Shown here: piece after piece, positions 8,380 to 17,583 of the stretch
How the letters are laid out: every line of letters begins with the position of its first letter
Numbering within the stretch: the stretch's first letter is position 1
Assembly (NCBI RefSeq): GCF_006715785.1
Contig: NZ_VFNX01000001.1
Span: 2,866,501 to 2,930,500, forward strand
Length of the DNA: 64,000 bases
Direction: 5' to 3'
DNA from: Streptomyces puniciscabiei
Lineage (GTDB): Bacteria > Actinomycetota > Actinomycetes > Streptomycetales > Streptomycetaceae
The notes under the pieces: model-generated
Seen by the model: the letters and a program-made list of their open reading frames with translations, nothing else
Told to the model about the DNA's origin: nothing
The model's database searches: none
Made by a program: the position numbers and the translations under genes

Positions 8380-9956
8380 CCCCGCGCGGCTCCCAACTGG
8401 CGGGCACGGGAACCCTGCTGAGGTTCGCCCTGCGCCGCGACCGCCTGCTGATCCCCGCCTGGGTCGCGGTGAACGCGCTGATGGTCCTCTCCATGCCGAA
8501 CACCCTGAAGACCCTGTACGGCACCCCCGCCGCCCGTGCCGGCCTGATGCGCCAGATGGCCGGCAACACCTCCCTGCGCGCCATGGTCGGCCCCGTCTTC
8601 GACGACTCGCCGGGCGCGCTGACGGCCTGGCGGGTCGGGGTGTACGCGGGCGCGCTCGCCGCCGTCATGAGCCTGCTCGTCGTCGTACGGCATACCCGGG
8701 ACGAGGAGGAGAGCGGGCGGCAGGAGCTGCTGTCCTCCGGGACGGTGGGGCGCCGGGCCCCGCTCACGGCGGCCCTGCTGGCGGCGGCCGTCGCGAACGC
8801 GGCGCTGTGCGTGCTGATCGCGGCGGGACTGGCCGGACAGGGTGCCCGGGGTGCCCTGGCCTTCGGGCTCGCAGTGGCGGGCACGGGCATGGTCTTCGCC
8901 ACGGTGGCGGCGATCGCGGCCCAGCTGTCGGAGAGCGCCCGGCTGACCCGGGGGCTGACGGCGGCCGTGCTGGGCGCGGCGTTCGTCCTGCGGGCGGCGG
9001 GCGACTCGGCGTCGGACGACGGTTCGTCGGTACTGACCTGGCTGTCCCCCTTGGGCTGGCTGGAGAACCTGCGCGCCTTCGCGGCCGAACGCTGGTGGGT
9101 GCTGCCGCTGTTCGCGGCGGCCGCCGCCCTTCAGGGCCTGGCCGCCTACGAGTTGGCCGGGCGGCGGGACACCGGCATGAGCTTCCTGCCGACCCGGCCG
9201 GGACCGGCGTCCGGGCGCCTCGGCACGGCGGGCGCGCTGGCCTGGCGGTTGCAGCGCGGCAGCGTGCTCGGCTGGTCGACCGGCTTCTTCCTCGCCGGAG
9301 TCGTCTACGGCGCGATGACGGACGGCGCGGCCAGGCTCGTCGGCGACAACGCCGGGGCGCGGGAGATCTTCCAGCGGATGGGCGGCCACTCGGGGCTGAC
9401 GGACGCGTTCCTGGCCGCGATGGCCGGCATGCTCGGTCTGGTCGCCGCGCTCTACGTCGTCTCCTCCGTGCTGCGGCTGAGCGGTGAGGAGACCTCCGGC
9501 CGGGCCGAACCGGTGCTGGCCGCGGCCGTGGGCCGGCTGCGCTGGGCCGCCGGGCACCTGCTGATCGCCTTCGGCGGCTCGGCCCTGCTGATGCTGCTGG
9601 CCGGCCTGGGCTTCGCCGTCGGCTACGGCCGGCAGATCGGCCCGGTGCTGGGGGCGTGCCTGCTCCAGGTCGCCGCGGTATGGGTGATCGGCGGGGTCGC
9701 CGTCCTCCTCTACGGCGTCCTGCCGCGGGGCGCGGTCGCGGCGTGGGGCGTGGCCGGTGCGGCCCTGCTGATCGGCTGGATCGGTCCCGCGCTGAACGTG
9801 CCGCGGGCGGTGCTGGACCTGTCCCCGTTCGGCCATCTGCCCAAGCTGCCGGGTGGCGGGATGCAGTGGGGGCCCGTGCTGGTCCTGCTGGGTCTGGCCG
9901 TGGTGCTGGTGGCCGGCGGTCTTGCGGGGGTGCGGCGGCGGGATCTGGCCGGCTGA
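8376..9956 (+). CDS. ABC-2 type exporter permease (tetronasin/TnrB-like)
   Basis: The 526-residue membrane partner of the preceding ATPase. It has two similar halves, each beginning with a cytoplasmic segment ([28 protein letters not shown]) and continuing with about six hydrophobic helices, giving roughly twelve in total. Double-length ABC-2 permeases of this kind export antibiotics such as tetronasin in actinomycetes. The start overlaps the ATPase stop by four bases. Its substrate is unknown; no biosynthetic cluster is visible beside it except a lone P450. Confidence 0.88.
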   Translation: MTPRGSQLAGTGTLLRFALRRDRLLIPAWVAVNALMVLSMPNTLKTLYGTPAARAGLMRQMAGNTSLRAMVGPVFDDSPGALTAWRVGVYAGALAAVMSLLVVVRHTRDEEESGRQELLSSGTVGRRAPLTAALLAAAVANAALCVLIAAGLAGQGARGALAFGLAVAGTGMVFATVAAIAAQLSESARLTRGLTAAVLGAAFVLRAAGDSASDDGSSVLTWLSPLGWLENLRAFAAERWWVLPLFAAAAALQGLAAYELAGRRDTGMSFLPTRPGPASGRLGTAGALAWRLQRGSVLGWSTGFFLAGVVYGAMTDGAARLVGDNAGAREIFQRMGGHSGLTDAFLAAMAGMLGLVAALYVVSSVLRLSGEETSGRAEPVLAAAVGRLRWAAGHLLIAFGGSALLMLLAGLGFAVGYGRQIGPVLGACLLQVAAVWVIGGVAVLLYGVLPRGAVAAWGVAGAALLIGWIGPALNVPRAVLDLSPFGHLPKLPGGGMQWGPVLVLLGLAVVLVAGGLAGVRRRDLAG

Positions 9957-9967
9957 GGGGTCCGGTG

Positions 9968-10096
9968 CCGGCTGGGCGTGGTGGCCGGCTGGGCGTGGTG
10001 GCCGGCTGGGCGTGGTGGCCGGCTGGGCGTGGTGGCCGGCTGGGCGTGGTGGCCGGCTGGGCGTGGTGGCCGGCTGGGCGTGGTGGCCGGCTGGGC
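9968..10096. repeat. 17-bp tandem repeat, seven full copies plus a partial eighth
   Basis: The unit CCGGCTGGGCGTGGTGG repeats perfectly seven times from 9968 to 10086, and ten bases of an eighth copy run into the P450 stop region. It sits between the ends of the convergent permease and P450 genes. A 17-bp period keeps no reading frame, so it is not a coding repeat. There are no spacers, so it is not a CRISPR array. Confidence 0.95.
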
Positions 10097-10104
10097 CTCA
10101 GCCG
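10088..10104. terminator. Hairpin at the P450 stop codon
   Basis: CGGCTG (10088-10093) pairs with CAGCCG (10099-10104) across the five-base loop GGCCT. It overlaps the last tandem-repeat copy and the P450 stop codon, lies between convergent genes and lacks a T run. Confidence 0.4.
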
Positions 10105-11321
10105 ACCACCACGTCCAGCCCCTCCAGGCCCCTGATCACGAAGTTCGGCTTGCGCTGCGGCTCCGCCGCCAGGGTCAGCGTGGGGGCCTGCTGCAGGAGG
10201 GCCGTCATGGAGGCCGCGAGCTCGATGCGGGCCAGCGGGGCTCCGATGCAGTAGTGGATGCCCGCGCTGAAGGAGATGTGCGGGTTGTCGGCGCGGGTCA
10301 GGTCGAGTCGCTCGGGATCGCGGAAGACCTCGGGGTCGTGATTGGCGGAACCGAAGAGCATCGCGATCTCCGCGCCCCTCGGGATCGTCGTGCCGTCGAT
10401 CTCGATGTCGTCCAGCACCCAGCGTTCGAAGAGCTGGAGCGGGGTGTCGTAGCGCATCAGCTCCTCGACCGCGGACGGGATCAGGGAGTGGTCGGCGCGC
10501 AGGGCGGCCAGCTGGCCGGGGTTGCGGAACAGGGCCCACCAGCCGTTCACCGTGGCGTTGACGGTGGCCTCGTGGCCCGCGTTGAGCAGCAGGACCGCCG
10601 TGGAGATCATCTCCTGCTCGGTCAGCCGGTCGTCGTCCTCGTCGTGGGCCGCGATCAGTCCGGAGATCAGGTCCTCGCCCGGTTCCTTGCGGCGGGCCGC
10701 GATCAGCGTCAGCAGATACTCCGAGAACTCCACCGAGGCCCGCACCGCCCGCGCGGCGGTCTCCTCCGAAGGGCTCAGCTCGTACATCCCGCAGATGGCC
10801 GCCGACCAGGGGCGCAGCTGCCCCCGGTCCGCCTCCGGGATGCCCAGCATCTCGGCGATCACCGCGACCGGCAACGGCTCGGCCACCTCGGCCAGCAGAT
10901 CACCGCCGCCCTTGCGGACCAGGGCCGCCACCAGATCGCCCGCCAGGCCCCGCACATACGGCTTCAGCCGCTCCACCGTGCGCGGCGTGAACGCCTTCGA
11001 CACCAGGCGCCGGATCCGGGTGTGGTCCGGCGGCTCCAGGTCGAGCATGCCGTGGTCGTTGAGGGTGTGGAACGGCTCGTGCTCCGGCGCGGGCGGGGTC
11101 CGGCCGAACTCCTCGTGCGAGAAGCGGTGCTGATACGTCCGCCCCAGCCGGCGGTCCCGGAGCAGCGCCGAGACGTCCGCGTGGTGCGGGACCAGCCACT
11201 GGTCGGTCGGCTCGTACCGGATCACCCGGCCGCGTGCGCGCAGCTCGGCGTAGGCGGGGTACGGGTCCGCGAGGAACGCCGGGTCCCAGGGGTCGAAACC
11301 GAGGTCGTCAGAGCCTGCCAT
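10098..11321 (-). CDS. Cytochrome P450
   Basis: A 407-residue soluble bacterial P450 monooxygenase. The heme-binding loop FSAGIHYCIGAPLARIE places the thiolate ligand at Cys358. The I-helix oxygen-activating motif AGHEAT is near 246-251, and the K-helix ExxR is EELMR in AVEELMRYDTPLQ. This is the usual CYP105/CYP107-like length and layout. No ferredoxin or reductase gene is adjacent. The start ATG at 11321 has no obvious ribosome site. The substrate cannot be inferred; the neighbouring exporter is convergent, so a joint function is speculative. Confidence 0.95.
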   Translation of the reverse strand: MAGSDDLGFDPWDPAFLADPYPAYAELRARGRVIRYEPTDQWLVPHHADVSALLRDRRLGRTYQHRFSHEEFGRTPPAPEHEPFHTLNDHGMLDLEPPDHTRIRRLVSKAFTPRTVERLKPYVRGLAGDLVAALVRKGGGDLLAEVAEPLPVAVIAEMLGIPEADRGQLRPWSAAICGMYELSPSEETAARAVRASVEFSEYLLTLIAARRKEPGEDLISGLIAAHDEDDDRLTEQEMISTAVLLLNAGHEATVNATVNGWWALFRNPGQLAALRADHSLIPSAVEELMRYDTPLQLFERWVLDDIEIDGTTIPRGAEIAMLFGSANHDPEVFRDPERLDLTRADNPHISFSAGIHYCIGAPLARIELAASMTALLQQAPTLTLAAEPQRKPNFVIRGLEGLDVVVG

Positions 11322-11392
11322 GCCGGGACGCTAACCCGCCGGACGGACCCCTGACCAGGGGGTGCCCCGTCAGCGCTCCCCCGCCGCCGGCG

Positions 11393-11887
11393 TCATGCTC
11401 GGCCCCGGTCCCCGTCAAGGAAGTCGTAGTAGTCCTTCCCGCCGACGAGGACGGACGTGACACACAGCGGCAGACCGTCGGCATCACGGGGCACCTCCCG
11501 GGAGGTCTGCCGGGTGAACCCCAGGGACACGCCGGGGATCACGGGCTGTTCGGGCCGCGACCGGTCGACCCTCCATCCCCGCGCAGTGGCCCGGCGGAAG
11601 AGGTCCCGCGCCGGTGTGCCGAAGACGTCGTCCCCGTCGAGCAGGACCCGGGTGCCTTGGGCCCGGCCCTCGCCGGGCCACCACAGTTCGATCGCGGTGA
11701 CCGTGGGGCTGCTCTCCAGCAGGGCCTGCACCCCGACCCCGTCCAGGGACCAGGAGACCCGCGCCGAACTCCGGCGCCTGAACACTCTTGGCTCGCCCCA
11801 GGCGGACGCCGCCCCGATCGCCTCGTCGAGCGTCATCCCCAGACGCAGCGGTGCGACTCCGTGCGGTGGGTCGAGTATCAGTTCCAT
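11393..11887 (-). CDS. Hypothetical protein (164 aa)
   Basis: Not assigned to a named family. It opens with MELILDPPHGVAPLRLGMTLDEA; the LRLGMT pattern recurs in small Streptomyces proteins that I cannot name. It looks like a soluble alpha/beta protein without signal or membrane helix, containing an acidic VLLDGDDVF segment and the C-terminal SVLVGGKDYYDFLDGDRG. Third-position GC is high throughout. It lies 26 bases before the end of the first response-regulator operon on the same strand, so it may be co-transcribed with it. Confidence 0.65.
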   Translation of the reverse strand: MELILDPPHGVAPLRLGMTLDEAIGAASAWGEPRVFRRRSSARVSWSLDGVGVQALLESSPTVTAIELWWPGEGRAQGTRVLLDGDDVFGTPARDLFRRATARGWRVDRSRPEQPVIPGVSLGFTRQTSREVPRDADGLPLCVTSVLVGGKDYYDFLDGDRGRA

Positions 11888-11913
11888 GGCTCCCTCGGAT
11901 CCGGCGCCGCCCG

Positions 11914-12579
11914 TCAGCCCGGTGTCACCAAGCGCGCCTCGTACGCGAACACCGCTGCCTGGGTGCGGTCTCTGAGGCCCAGTTTGACCAGGATGCGGCT
12001 CACATGGGTCTTGATCGTCGACTCCGCCACCACCAGCCGCTCGGCGATCTCCGCGTTGGACAGGCCCTGGGCGATGAGGATCAGGACCTCGGTCTCGCGC
12101 TCGGTGAGTTCGCCGTAGGCCGCGTGGGCCGACGGGACCAGGCGCGGGGAGTCCGAGAGGCGGGAGAACTCCGTGAGCAGGCGTTTGGTGACCGAGGGCG
12201 CCAGGAGGGCCTCGCCCGCGGCGACCACCCGCACCCCGTCGGCCAGCTGACGGGCCGAGGCGTCCTTCAGGAGGAAACCGGAGGCTCCTGCGCGCAACGC
12301 CTGGTACACGTACTCGTCCAGGTCGAAGGTCGTCAGGACCAGCACCTTCGCCGCCGCGTCCGCCGCCACGATCTCCCGGGTCGCCTCGATGCCGTTCAGC
12401 TCCGGCATGCGGATGTCCATCAGCACGACGTCCGGGGCGAGTTCACGGACCCGGTCCACCGCCTCCCTCCCGTTGACGGCCTCGCCGGCGACCTCGATGT
12501 CCGGCATCGCGTTCAGCAGGACGGAGAAGCCCTCGCGGACCATCATCTGGTCGTCCGCGATCAGTACGCGGATGGTCAT
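11914..12579 (-). CDS. NarL/FixJ family response regulator (pair 1)
   Basis: The 221-residue protein has a receiver domain with acidic pocket ADDQ near 8-11 and phospho-acceptor Asp55 in VVLMDIRMPEL, then a LuxR-type helix-turn-helix (LTERETEVLILIAQGLSNAEIAERLVVAESTIKTHVSRILVKLGLRD split over residues ~150-195). Its start overlaps the kinase stop as ATGA, so the two are translationally coupled and form a cognate pair. It is a close paralogue of the regulator at 14026-14706. The signal is unknown. Confidence 0.95.
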   Translation of the reverse strand: MTIRVLIADDQMMVREGFSVLLNAMPDIEVAGEAVNGREAVDRVRELAPDVVLMDIRMPELNGIEATREIVAADAAAKVLVLTTFDLDEYVYQALRAGASGFLLKDASARQLADGVRVVAAGEALLAPSVTKRLLTEFSRLSDSPRLVPSAHAAYGELTERETEVLILIAQGLSNAEIAERLVVAESTIKTHVSRILVKLGLRDRTQAAVFAYEARLVTPG

Positions 12580-13916
12580 GCGGCCCCTTCGCTCTCCGTC
12601 ACCGCCGGCGCCGGCAGGAACACCGTCACCTCGTAGCCCCCGTCCTGCGCCGGGCCCGCCGTCATCTCGCCGCTCAGCATCGACACGCGCTCCCGCATGC
12701 CCGTGATGCCGTGCCCCGCGCCCGGAGAGGGCTTGGTCAGGCGCGGCGCGGGCGGCGGGGTGTTGACTATGCGCAGGCCCAGACCGCCGAGGACATAGCC
12801 GATCTCCACGCGGGCGCTCGCCCCCGGTGCGTGCCGCAAGGTGTTGCTGAGGGCCTCCTGGACGATCCGGTACGCCGACAGCTCCACGCCCTGCGGCAGT
12901 TCGCGCACCGCGCCGGTCACCGCCTTGTCCACCGTCAGGCCGGCCTCCCGCACGTTGGCGAGCAGCCCGTCGAGATCGGCCAGGGTCGGCTGGGGGGCGT
13001 CCGGCGCCTCGTAGTCCTCCGCGCGTACGACCCCGAGGACCCGGCGCAGCTCGGTCAGGGCCGCCACCGCGTTCTCCCGGATGGTGGCGAACGCCTTCTG
13101 AAGCTCCTCCGGCGCGTTCTCCACCCGGTAGGGGGCGGCCTCCGCCTGGATGGCGACCACCGACATGTGGTGGGCGACCACGTCGTGCAGCTCACGGGCG
13201 ATCGTCGTGCGCTCCTCCAGGAGGGTGCGGCGGGAGCGTTCGTGCTCGGTGACCGTCTGCTGGGCGGTCACCTCCTGCTGGGCCTGCCGGCGTATGTGCC
13301 GGACCGTGACGGCCAGCAGGAGCAGGGCCGACACGAGCAGCATCGGGGTCACATTGGTGTCGTAGCGGTGCCAGCCGAAGACGCCTCCGGTGACGAAGCC
13401 GTAGACCGCGGTCATCACCCACATCGAGGCCGCGGTGCGCGGGCGGGTGCGCAGCGCGACGACCGTGAGCACGACCAGGTGGGACAGGAAGCTGCCCGGC
13501 AGCCAGGGCCAGTCGCTGAAGTCGCCCCGGCCGATCAGGGCGGTGGCCGTGCTCGCGCCGAGCGAGAACCAGAACGCGCCCACCGGACGCGCCAGCGTCA
13601 GCAGGACCGGCCCCAGCGCCAGCAGCCCGCACAGCAGGGTGGCCGGCCCGGACTCGAAGGAGCCCGCCACGGCGAGGGACATCGCGATCAGGCCCAGGGC
13701 GGCCACCACCGTGTGCGGCAGCCAGACCGCGCCGGACAGACGGCGGGTGACCCGGCCGTCGGCGCTCATGCGGGGCAGCGGATCGTAGGCGAAGGCGTCC
13801 TGGAACAGGTCCTGCCGCAGCCCTCGCCAGGCGTCCGCGGCCAGCCGGAACTCCGGGCTGCGCGGCCGGCCGGCCGGGCCCGGCGGTGTCGTCTGCGTGT
13901 GCGTCGTCTGGGTCAC
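12576..13916 (-). CDS. Sensor histidine kinase, HisKA_3 type (pair 1)
   Basis: A membrane kinase of about 446 residues. An N-terminal cytoplasmic segment leads into roughly five or six hydrophobic helices, then the HisKA_3 phospho-acceptor box ARELHDVVAHHMSVVAIQ and a GHKL ATPase domain (LRHAPGASARVEI, GAGHGITGMRERV). No large extracellular sensor is present. I chose GTG at 13916 (VTQTTHTQ...); GTG at 13955 adds 13 residues, and neither start has a ribosome site, so a leaderless message is possible. The end overlaps the response regulator start. Confidence 0.9.
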   Translation of the reverse strand: MTQTTHTQTTPPGPAGRPRSPEFRLAADAWRGLRQDLFQDAFAYDPLPRMSADGRVTRRLSGAVWLPHTVVAALGLIAMSLAVAGSFESGPATLLCGLLALGPVLLTLARPVGAFWFSLGASTATALIGRGDFSDWPWLPGSFLSHLVVLTVVALRTRPRTAASMWVMTAVYGFVTGGVFGWHRYDTNVTPMLLVSALLLLAVTVRHIRRQAQQEVTAQQTVTEHERSRRTLLEERTTIARELHDVVAHHMSVVAIQAEAAPYRVENAPEELQKAFATIRENAVAALTELRRVLGVVRAEDYEAPDAPQPTLADLDGLLANVREAGLTVDKAVTGAVRELPQGVELSAYRIVQEALSNTLRHAPGASARVEIGYVLGGLGLRIVNTPPPAPRLTKPSPGAGHGITGMRERVSMLSGEMTAGPAQDGGYEVTVFLPAPAVTESEGAA

Positions 13917-13982
13917 GTACGAAACGGTAGGCGGCCGGCGAGGCGCGGTCGTCACCTTGGAGAGGGGTTCTCGCGGGTCCCC

Positions 13983-13998
13983 CTCAGGTACTACGGGT
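13983..13998 (-). promoter_or_regulatory. 16-bp element shared by both two-component operons, copy 1
   Basis: Read on the minus strand this is ACCCGTAGTACCTGAG, 68 bp or less upstream of the pair 1 kinase start. The same sequence with one change precedes the second operon at 18825-18840. It is a candidate operator or promoter element; which protein binds it is unknown. Confidence 0.45.
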
Positions 13999-14025
13999 CG
14001 CCCCTTGCGGGTGTCACCGCGGGTG

Positions 14026-14706
14026 TCACCGGCCGCCGGGGCGGACCACGCCGGACTCGTAGGCGAAGACCGCCGCCTGGGTGCGGTCGCGCAGGCCCAG
14101 CTTCACCAGGATCCGGCCCACGTGCGTCTTCACGGTCTGCTCGGCCACCACCAGCCGCTCGGCGATCTCCGCGTTCGACAGGCCCTGCGCGATCAGCGCC
14201 AGCACCTCCGTCTCCCGCTCGGTGAGGTCGCCGACGCGCTGCTTGAGCGGGGCCCGGCGGCTGCCGTCCAGACGGGAGAACTCGGCGATGAGACGGCGGG
14301 TGACACCGGGCGCGAGCAGGGCGTCGCCCGCGGCCACGACCCGGACGGCCTCGGCCAGCTGGTCCGCGGAGGCGTCCTTGAGCAGAAAGCCGGAGGCCCC
14401 GGCCCGCAGCGCCTCGTACACGTATTCGTCCAGGTCGAACGTGGTCAGCACCAGCACCTTGATGGCGGGATGCTCGGCGGTGATCCGGCGGGTCGCCTCG
14501 ATGCCGCCGAGTTCGGGCATCCGGATGTCCATCAGCACCACGTCCGGGGCCAGTTCGGCGGTCTGCACGATCGCGTCCAGACCGTCCACCGCCTGCCCGA
14601 TCACCTCGATGCCGGGCTGGGCGCTGAGCAGCACGCCGAAACCCTGCCGGACCATCTGCTGGTCGTCGGCGATGAGTACGCGGATGGGACCGCCACCGCT
14701 CGTCAT
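14026..14706 (-). CDS. NarL/FixJ family response regulator (pair 2)
   Basis: The 226-residue receiver plus LuxR-type helix-turn-helix protein has acceptor Asp60 in VVLMDIRMPEL and DNA-binding region LTERETEVLALIAQGLSNAEIAERLVVAEQTVKTH. It resembles the pair 1 regulator closely along its whole length, and both differ mainly in the linker (DGSRRAPLKQRVGD here). The ATG at 14706 overlaps the upstream kinase stop by four bases. It is the last gene of a four-gene operon: DUF1023 hydrolase, acyltransferase, kinase, regulator. Confidence 0.95.
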   Translation of the reverse strand: MTSGGGPIRVLIADDQQMVRQGFGVLLSAQPGIEVIGQAVDGLDAIVQTAELAPDVVLMDIRMPELGGIEATRRITAEHPAIKVLVLTTFDLDEYVYEALRAGASGFLLKDASADQLAEAVRVVAAGDALLAPGVTRRLIAEFSRLDGSRRAPLKQRVGDLTERETEVLALIAQGLSNAEIAERLVVAEQTVKTHVGRILVKLGLRDRTQAAVFAYESGVVRPGGR

Positions 14707-16268
14707 GGGTCCTGTTCTCCTGTCGGGGGCTCGGGCGGGTACGGATCAGGGGTGGGGCCGGAGGCCGGCTCAGGGGTGGGGCCAGGGTCAGGCTCCGGGG
14801 TGGTGCCGGAGGACGGCCGGCGCCGGAACGCGGCGGGCAGGGCGAGGCCGGCCGGCACCGGGGTGCCGTCGCGCGGCAGGAACGCGGTCACCCGGAAGCC
14901 GCCGTCCTGCTCGCCCGCCGCGACCACGTGGCCGCCCAGCATCGCCGCCCGCTCCCGCATGCCGAGCAGGCCGTGCCCGCTGCCCGGGGACGGCGGGGCC
15001 GGACGGCTGGGCCGGGAGTTGGTGATGTCCAGGCATATCCCGTGGGGATGGTGGAGGACCTCGACGCTGACCCGCGCGCCCGGGGCATGCCGCAGGACGT
15101 TGCTCAGGGCCTCCTGGACGATCCGGTACGCCGACAGCTCCACACCCTGCGGATAGCCGCGCGGCTCGCCCACGACCGTCTTGACCACGTCCAGGCCGGC
15201 CGCCCTGGTGTTCTCCATCAGGGCGTCCAGGCGGGCGAGGTTCGGCTGCGGGGCGTCGGGGGCCGGGCCCGTGCCGGGGGCGGACAGCCGGTGCGTCTCC
15301 TCGAGGGCCTCGGGGTCGTCCGGGTCCTCCGACCGCAGCACCCCGAGGACCCGGCGCAGCTCGGTCAGGGCCTCCAGGGCGTTGTGGCGGATGCCGGCGA
15401 GGTTCTCCTTCAGCTCCTCCGAGGGGTTCTGCACCAGGTGCGGGGCCACCTGCGCCTGGATCGAGATCACCGACATGTGGTGCGCGACCACGTCGTGCAG
15501 CTCACGGGCTATACGGCTGCGCTCCTCCAGGAGGGTGCGCCGGGCCCGTTCCTCCGCGGTGATCGTCGTCTGCTGGACCAGTTCGGTACGGGCCTCGCTG
15601 CGGCTGCGCAGGGCGGCGCCGACGGCGGTGGCGATCGCGAACAGGCCGACGGCGACGGTGCCTGTCGGGGAGTAGCGCACCGCTCCCATGCCGCCCTCCA
15701 CAACGGCCGTCACCAGGGCGGTCGTCACGAGCGCGGCGACCGTCCCACGGAACCGGACGCGCAGGGCCAGAAGCAGCAGCACGGCCATGTGGGCCAGCAG
15801 GAGGGGTGTGTCCCAGGGCCAGAAGGGGACGGGCAGCCGGAGCCCCGGCACTGCCAGCTGCCGGCGGGCGAGCAGCGCGGTGGCGACGGCTCCGGTCAGG
15901 GACAGGGCCCAGGCGGGCACCGGGCGCCACAGGGCCAGGACCACGGCCGCGGCCTGGAGGAACGTGCTGAGGAAAGCAACGGCCGCGGTGAAGCCGTAGG
16001 TGTTGGCCAGCTCCTCGCCGCCGCCGAGGGCGATCGCCAGGGCGAAGTAGAAGGTGAACAGGTAGGTGAGGAGACGGGCCCAGCGGTGCCGGGACAAGGG
16101 AGGTGACTGGGGCGACGGGTTCTCACCGAGCCAGGCGCGCAGCCGGCGCCGGGTGGCCTCGGGGGTGGGTGCACCGGCCGCCGCGGGGGCGTGGTCGGGT
16201 GCGGGTGGCCCCTGGGGGGCGTTCTCACCGTCGGCGGCCGCGGGCTTCACGAGGTCAACACTAGGCAT
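14703..16268 (-). CDS. Sensor histidine kinase, HisKA_3 type (pair 2)
   Basis: A 521-residue membrane kinase with about six N-terminal helices, the HisKA_3 box ARELHDVVAHHMSVISIQ and a GHKL domain (LRHAPGARVSVEV, GSGHGLLGMRERA). Compared with pair 1 it has an extra loop before the ATPase domain and a proline-rich acidic tail made of repeated PxPDPxPTPEP-like steps. The first ~55 residues are low-complexity and carry a DNA segment repeated in the two upstream genes. The ATG at 16268 overlaps the acyltransferase stop by eight bases, implying coupling. Confidence 0.93.
   Translation of the reverse strand: MPSVDLVKPAAADGENAPQGPPAPDHAPAAAGAPTPEATRRRLRAWLGENPSPQSPPLSRHRWARLLTYLFTFYFALAIALGGGEELANTYGFTAAVAFLSTFLQAAAVVLALWRPVPAWALSLTGAVATALLARRQLAVPGLRLPVPFWPWDTPLLLAHMAVLLLLALRVRFRGTVAALVTTALVTAVVEGGMGAVRYSPTGTVAVGLFAIATAVGAALRSRSEARTELVQQTTITAEERARRTLLEERSRIARELHDVVAHHMSVISIQAQVAPHLVQNPSEELKENLAGIRHNALEALTELRRVLGVLRSEDPDDPEALEETHRLSAPGTGPAPDAPQPNLARLDALMENTRAAGLDVVKTVVGEPRGYPQGVELSAYRIVQEALSNVLRHAPGARVSVEVLHHPHGICLDITNSRPSRPAPPSPGSGHGLLGMRERAAMLGGHVVAAGEQDGGFRVTAFLPRDGTPVPAGLALPAAFRRRPSSGTTPEPDPGPTPEPASGPTPDPYPPEPPTGEQDP
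16197..16240. repeat. Dispersed repeat, copy C (inside the pair 2 kinase 5' end)
   Basis: GTGCGGGTGGCCCCTGGGG followed by GCGTTCTCACCGTCGGCGGC closely matches segments near the 5' ends of the acyltransferase and DUF1023 genes. Here it is read in a different frame (PAAADGENAPQGPPAPDHAP) from the other two. Confidence 0.55.
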
Positions 16269-17583
16269 TGCGTGGGTTCTTCGCTGGGGGCAGATGACGG
16301 CGGACCACTTGGGACCTGCGGTTTCGGGGGCGGCGGGGGCCCTGTTCGTGGTGCCGGAAGGCCGTCCGGCACAGGGCGAGGACCAGTCCGAAGACGGGGA
16401 GCCAGGCGAGGCGGTACGCCACCCAGCCCACGGAGTCCGGCGCGGTGTGCAGGCCGGGCAGCCGGCCTGCCAGGAGGCCGGTGGCCGTCGTGGCCATCAT
16501 GGCCGTCTGGTGCCAGAGGTAGATCGTCATCGCGGAGAGGTTGACCAGGGCCACCGCAGCCCACAGCACCGGGCGGGCCATCGCGCGGCGCAGCCTTTCG
16601 CGGAGGAGGAGGGCGAGACCGCACTGGGCCAGGCCGAAGGTGACGGCCGCCAGGGTCGGGGGGTCGAGGTTGGAGATCCGTGCGCCGGGGACGCCGACCA
16701 TGGACGCCGGGTATCCGGCGCAGGCTATGAGCGCGGCCGTGGCCGCCGTACCGCCGAGGAACAGGACCCGGGCCGCGCGGCGGCTGTCCAGTTCGCCCCG
16801 GGTCCAGGCGGCGCCCAGGGTGTACGGGACCAGCCAGCCCGCCGGGAGGTTCAGCCAGCCGAGCCAGGACGGGCCGGTGTGCAGGCCGAAGCGGAGCAGG
16901 TCCACGTGCAGGACGACGGCGAGGGGCCAGAGCGGGTTGAGGCGGGTGAGAAGCGGGGTGGCGGCCGTCAGGCCGGCGAAGACCAGCAGGAACCACAACG
17001 GTGACAGGGCCAGCTTGAGCAGGGCCTCGACGGTGGCGAGCGGCGCGCCGGTGAGGAGGAGGGCCGTGACGGTCACCGCCCACAGGCACAGGAGTGCGGC
17101 GACCGGGCGGAGGAGGCGGGTCAGGCGGGCGCGCAGCCAGGAGCGGTAGGTGTCGCCTCTGGCGCGGGCGGTGGCGAGGCTTCGGGTTGCCACATGGCCG
17201 CCGACCAGGAAGAACACGGCCAGGGTCTGGAACAGCCAGGAGACCGGGGCGAGGTGGGGCATGTGCTGCAGCGGGCTGGTGGTGTGCAGGCCGCCGTCCT
17301 TGGCGACCAGTGCGGTCACCAGCCAGTGGCCCAGGACGACGCCGAGGATGGCGATCGCCCGGAGGGCGTCTACGGCTCGGTCCCGGGAGGCGGGGGTGAC
17401 GGTGTCGAGGTGACGGGCGGATCGGCGTAGGGCGGAGAGGGGGTGGCCCTCATGGGGCGCGATCGCCGGCGGCGGCTCCGGGACCGTGCGGGGGGCGGTG
17501 GAGGCAGGGGAGTTGGAGGAAGGGGGCCGGGGAGCCGGGACCGGTGGGGTGTTGTGGGGGCGGGTCGGGGTCGGGTCAGGCAT
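16261..17583 (-). CDS. Membrane acyltransferase (acyltransferase 3 family)
   Basis: The 440-residue integral membrane protein has around ten helices. The acyltransferase 3 hallmarks are RAVDALRAIAILGVVLGHWLV at the first helix (Arg and His of the family motif), a second block FQTLAVFFLVGGHVATRS, and LSAMTIYLWHQTAMM near the end. Members transfer acyl groups to extracytoplasmic sugars or lipids. A ~50-residue Pro/Ser-rich leader precedes the core. Both ends overlap the neighbouring genes by eight bases, so it belongs to the kinase operon. Confidence 0.9.
   Translation of the reverse strand: MPDPTPTRPHNTPPVPAPRPPSSNSPASTAPRTVPEPPPAIAPHEGHPLSALRRSARHLDTVTPASRDRAVDALRAIAILGVVLGHWLVTALVAKDGGLHTTSPLQHMPHLAPVSWLFQTLAVFFLVGGHVATRSLATARARGDTYRSWLRARLTRLLRPVAALLCLWAVTVTALLLTGAPLATVEALLKLALSPLWFLLVFAGLTAATPLLTRLNPLWPLAVVLHVDLLRFGLHTGPSWLGWLNLPAGWLVPYTLGAAWTRGELDSRRAARVLFLGGTAATAALIACAGYPASMVGVPGARISNLDPPTLAAVTFGLAQCGLALLLRERLRRAMARPVLWAAVALVNLSAMTIYLWHQTAMMATTATGLLAGRLPGLHTAPDSVGWVAYRLAWLPVFGLVLALCRTAFRHHEQGPRRPRNRRSQVVRRHLPPAKNPRNA
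17441..17478. repeat. Dispersed repeat, copy B (inside the acyltransferase 5' end)
   Basis: GGGTGGCCCTCATGGGGCG followed by CGATCGCCGGCGGCGGCT is the middle of three related segments. It encodes PPPAIAPHEGHP, in the same frame as the peptide PPTAITPHGGHP that copy A would encode. Confidence 0.55.

Noticed and set aside
9968..10096. Possible CRISPR array
   Set aside because: The 17-bp units are directly adjacent with no spacers, and no cas genes are present.
9968..11321. Exporter plus P450 as part of a secondary metabolite cluster
   Set aside because: No biosynthetic core genes are nearby, and the P450 is convergent with the exporter; the neighbours are housekeeping or regulatory.
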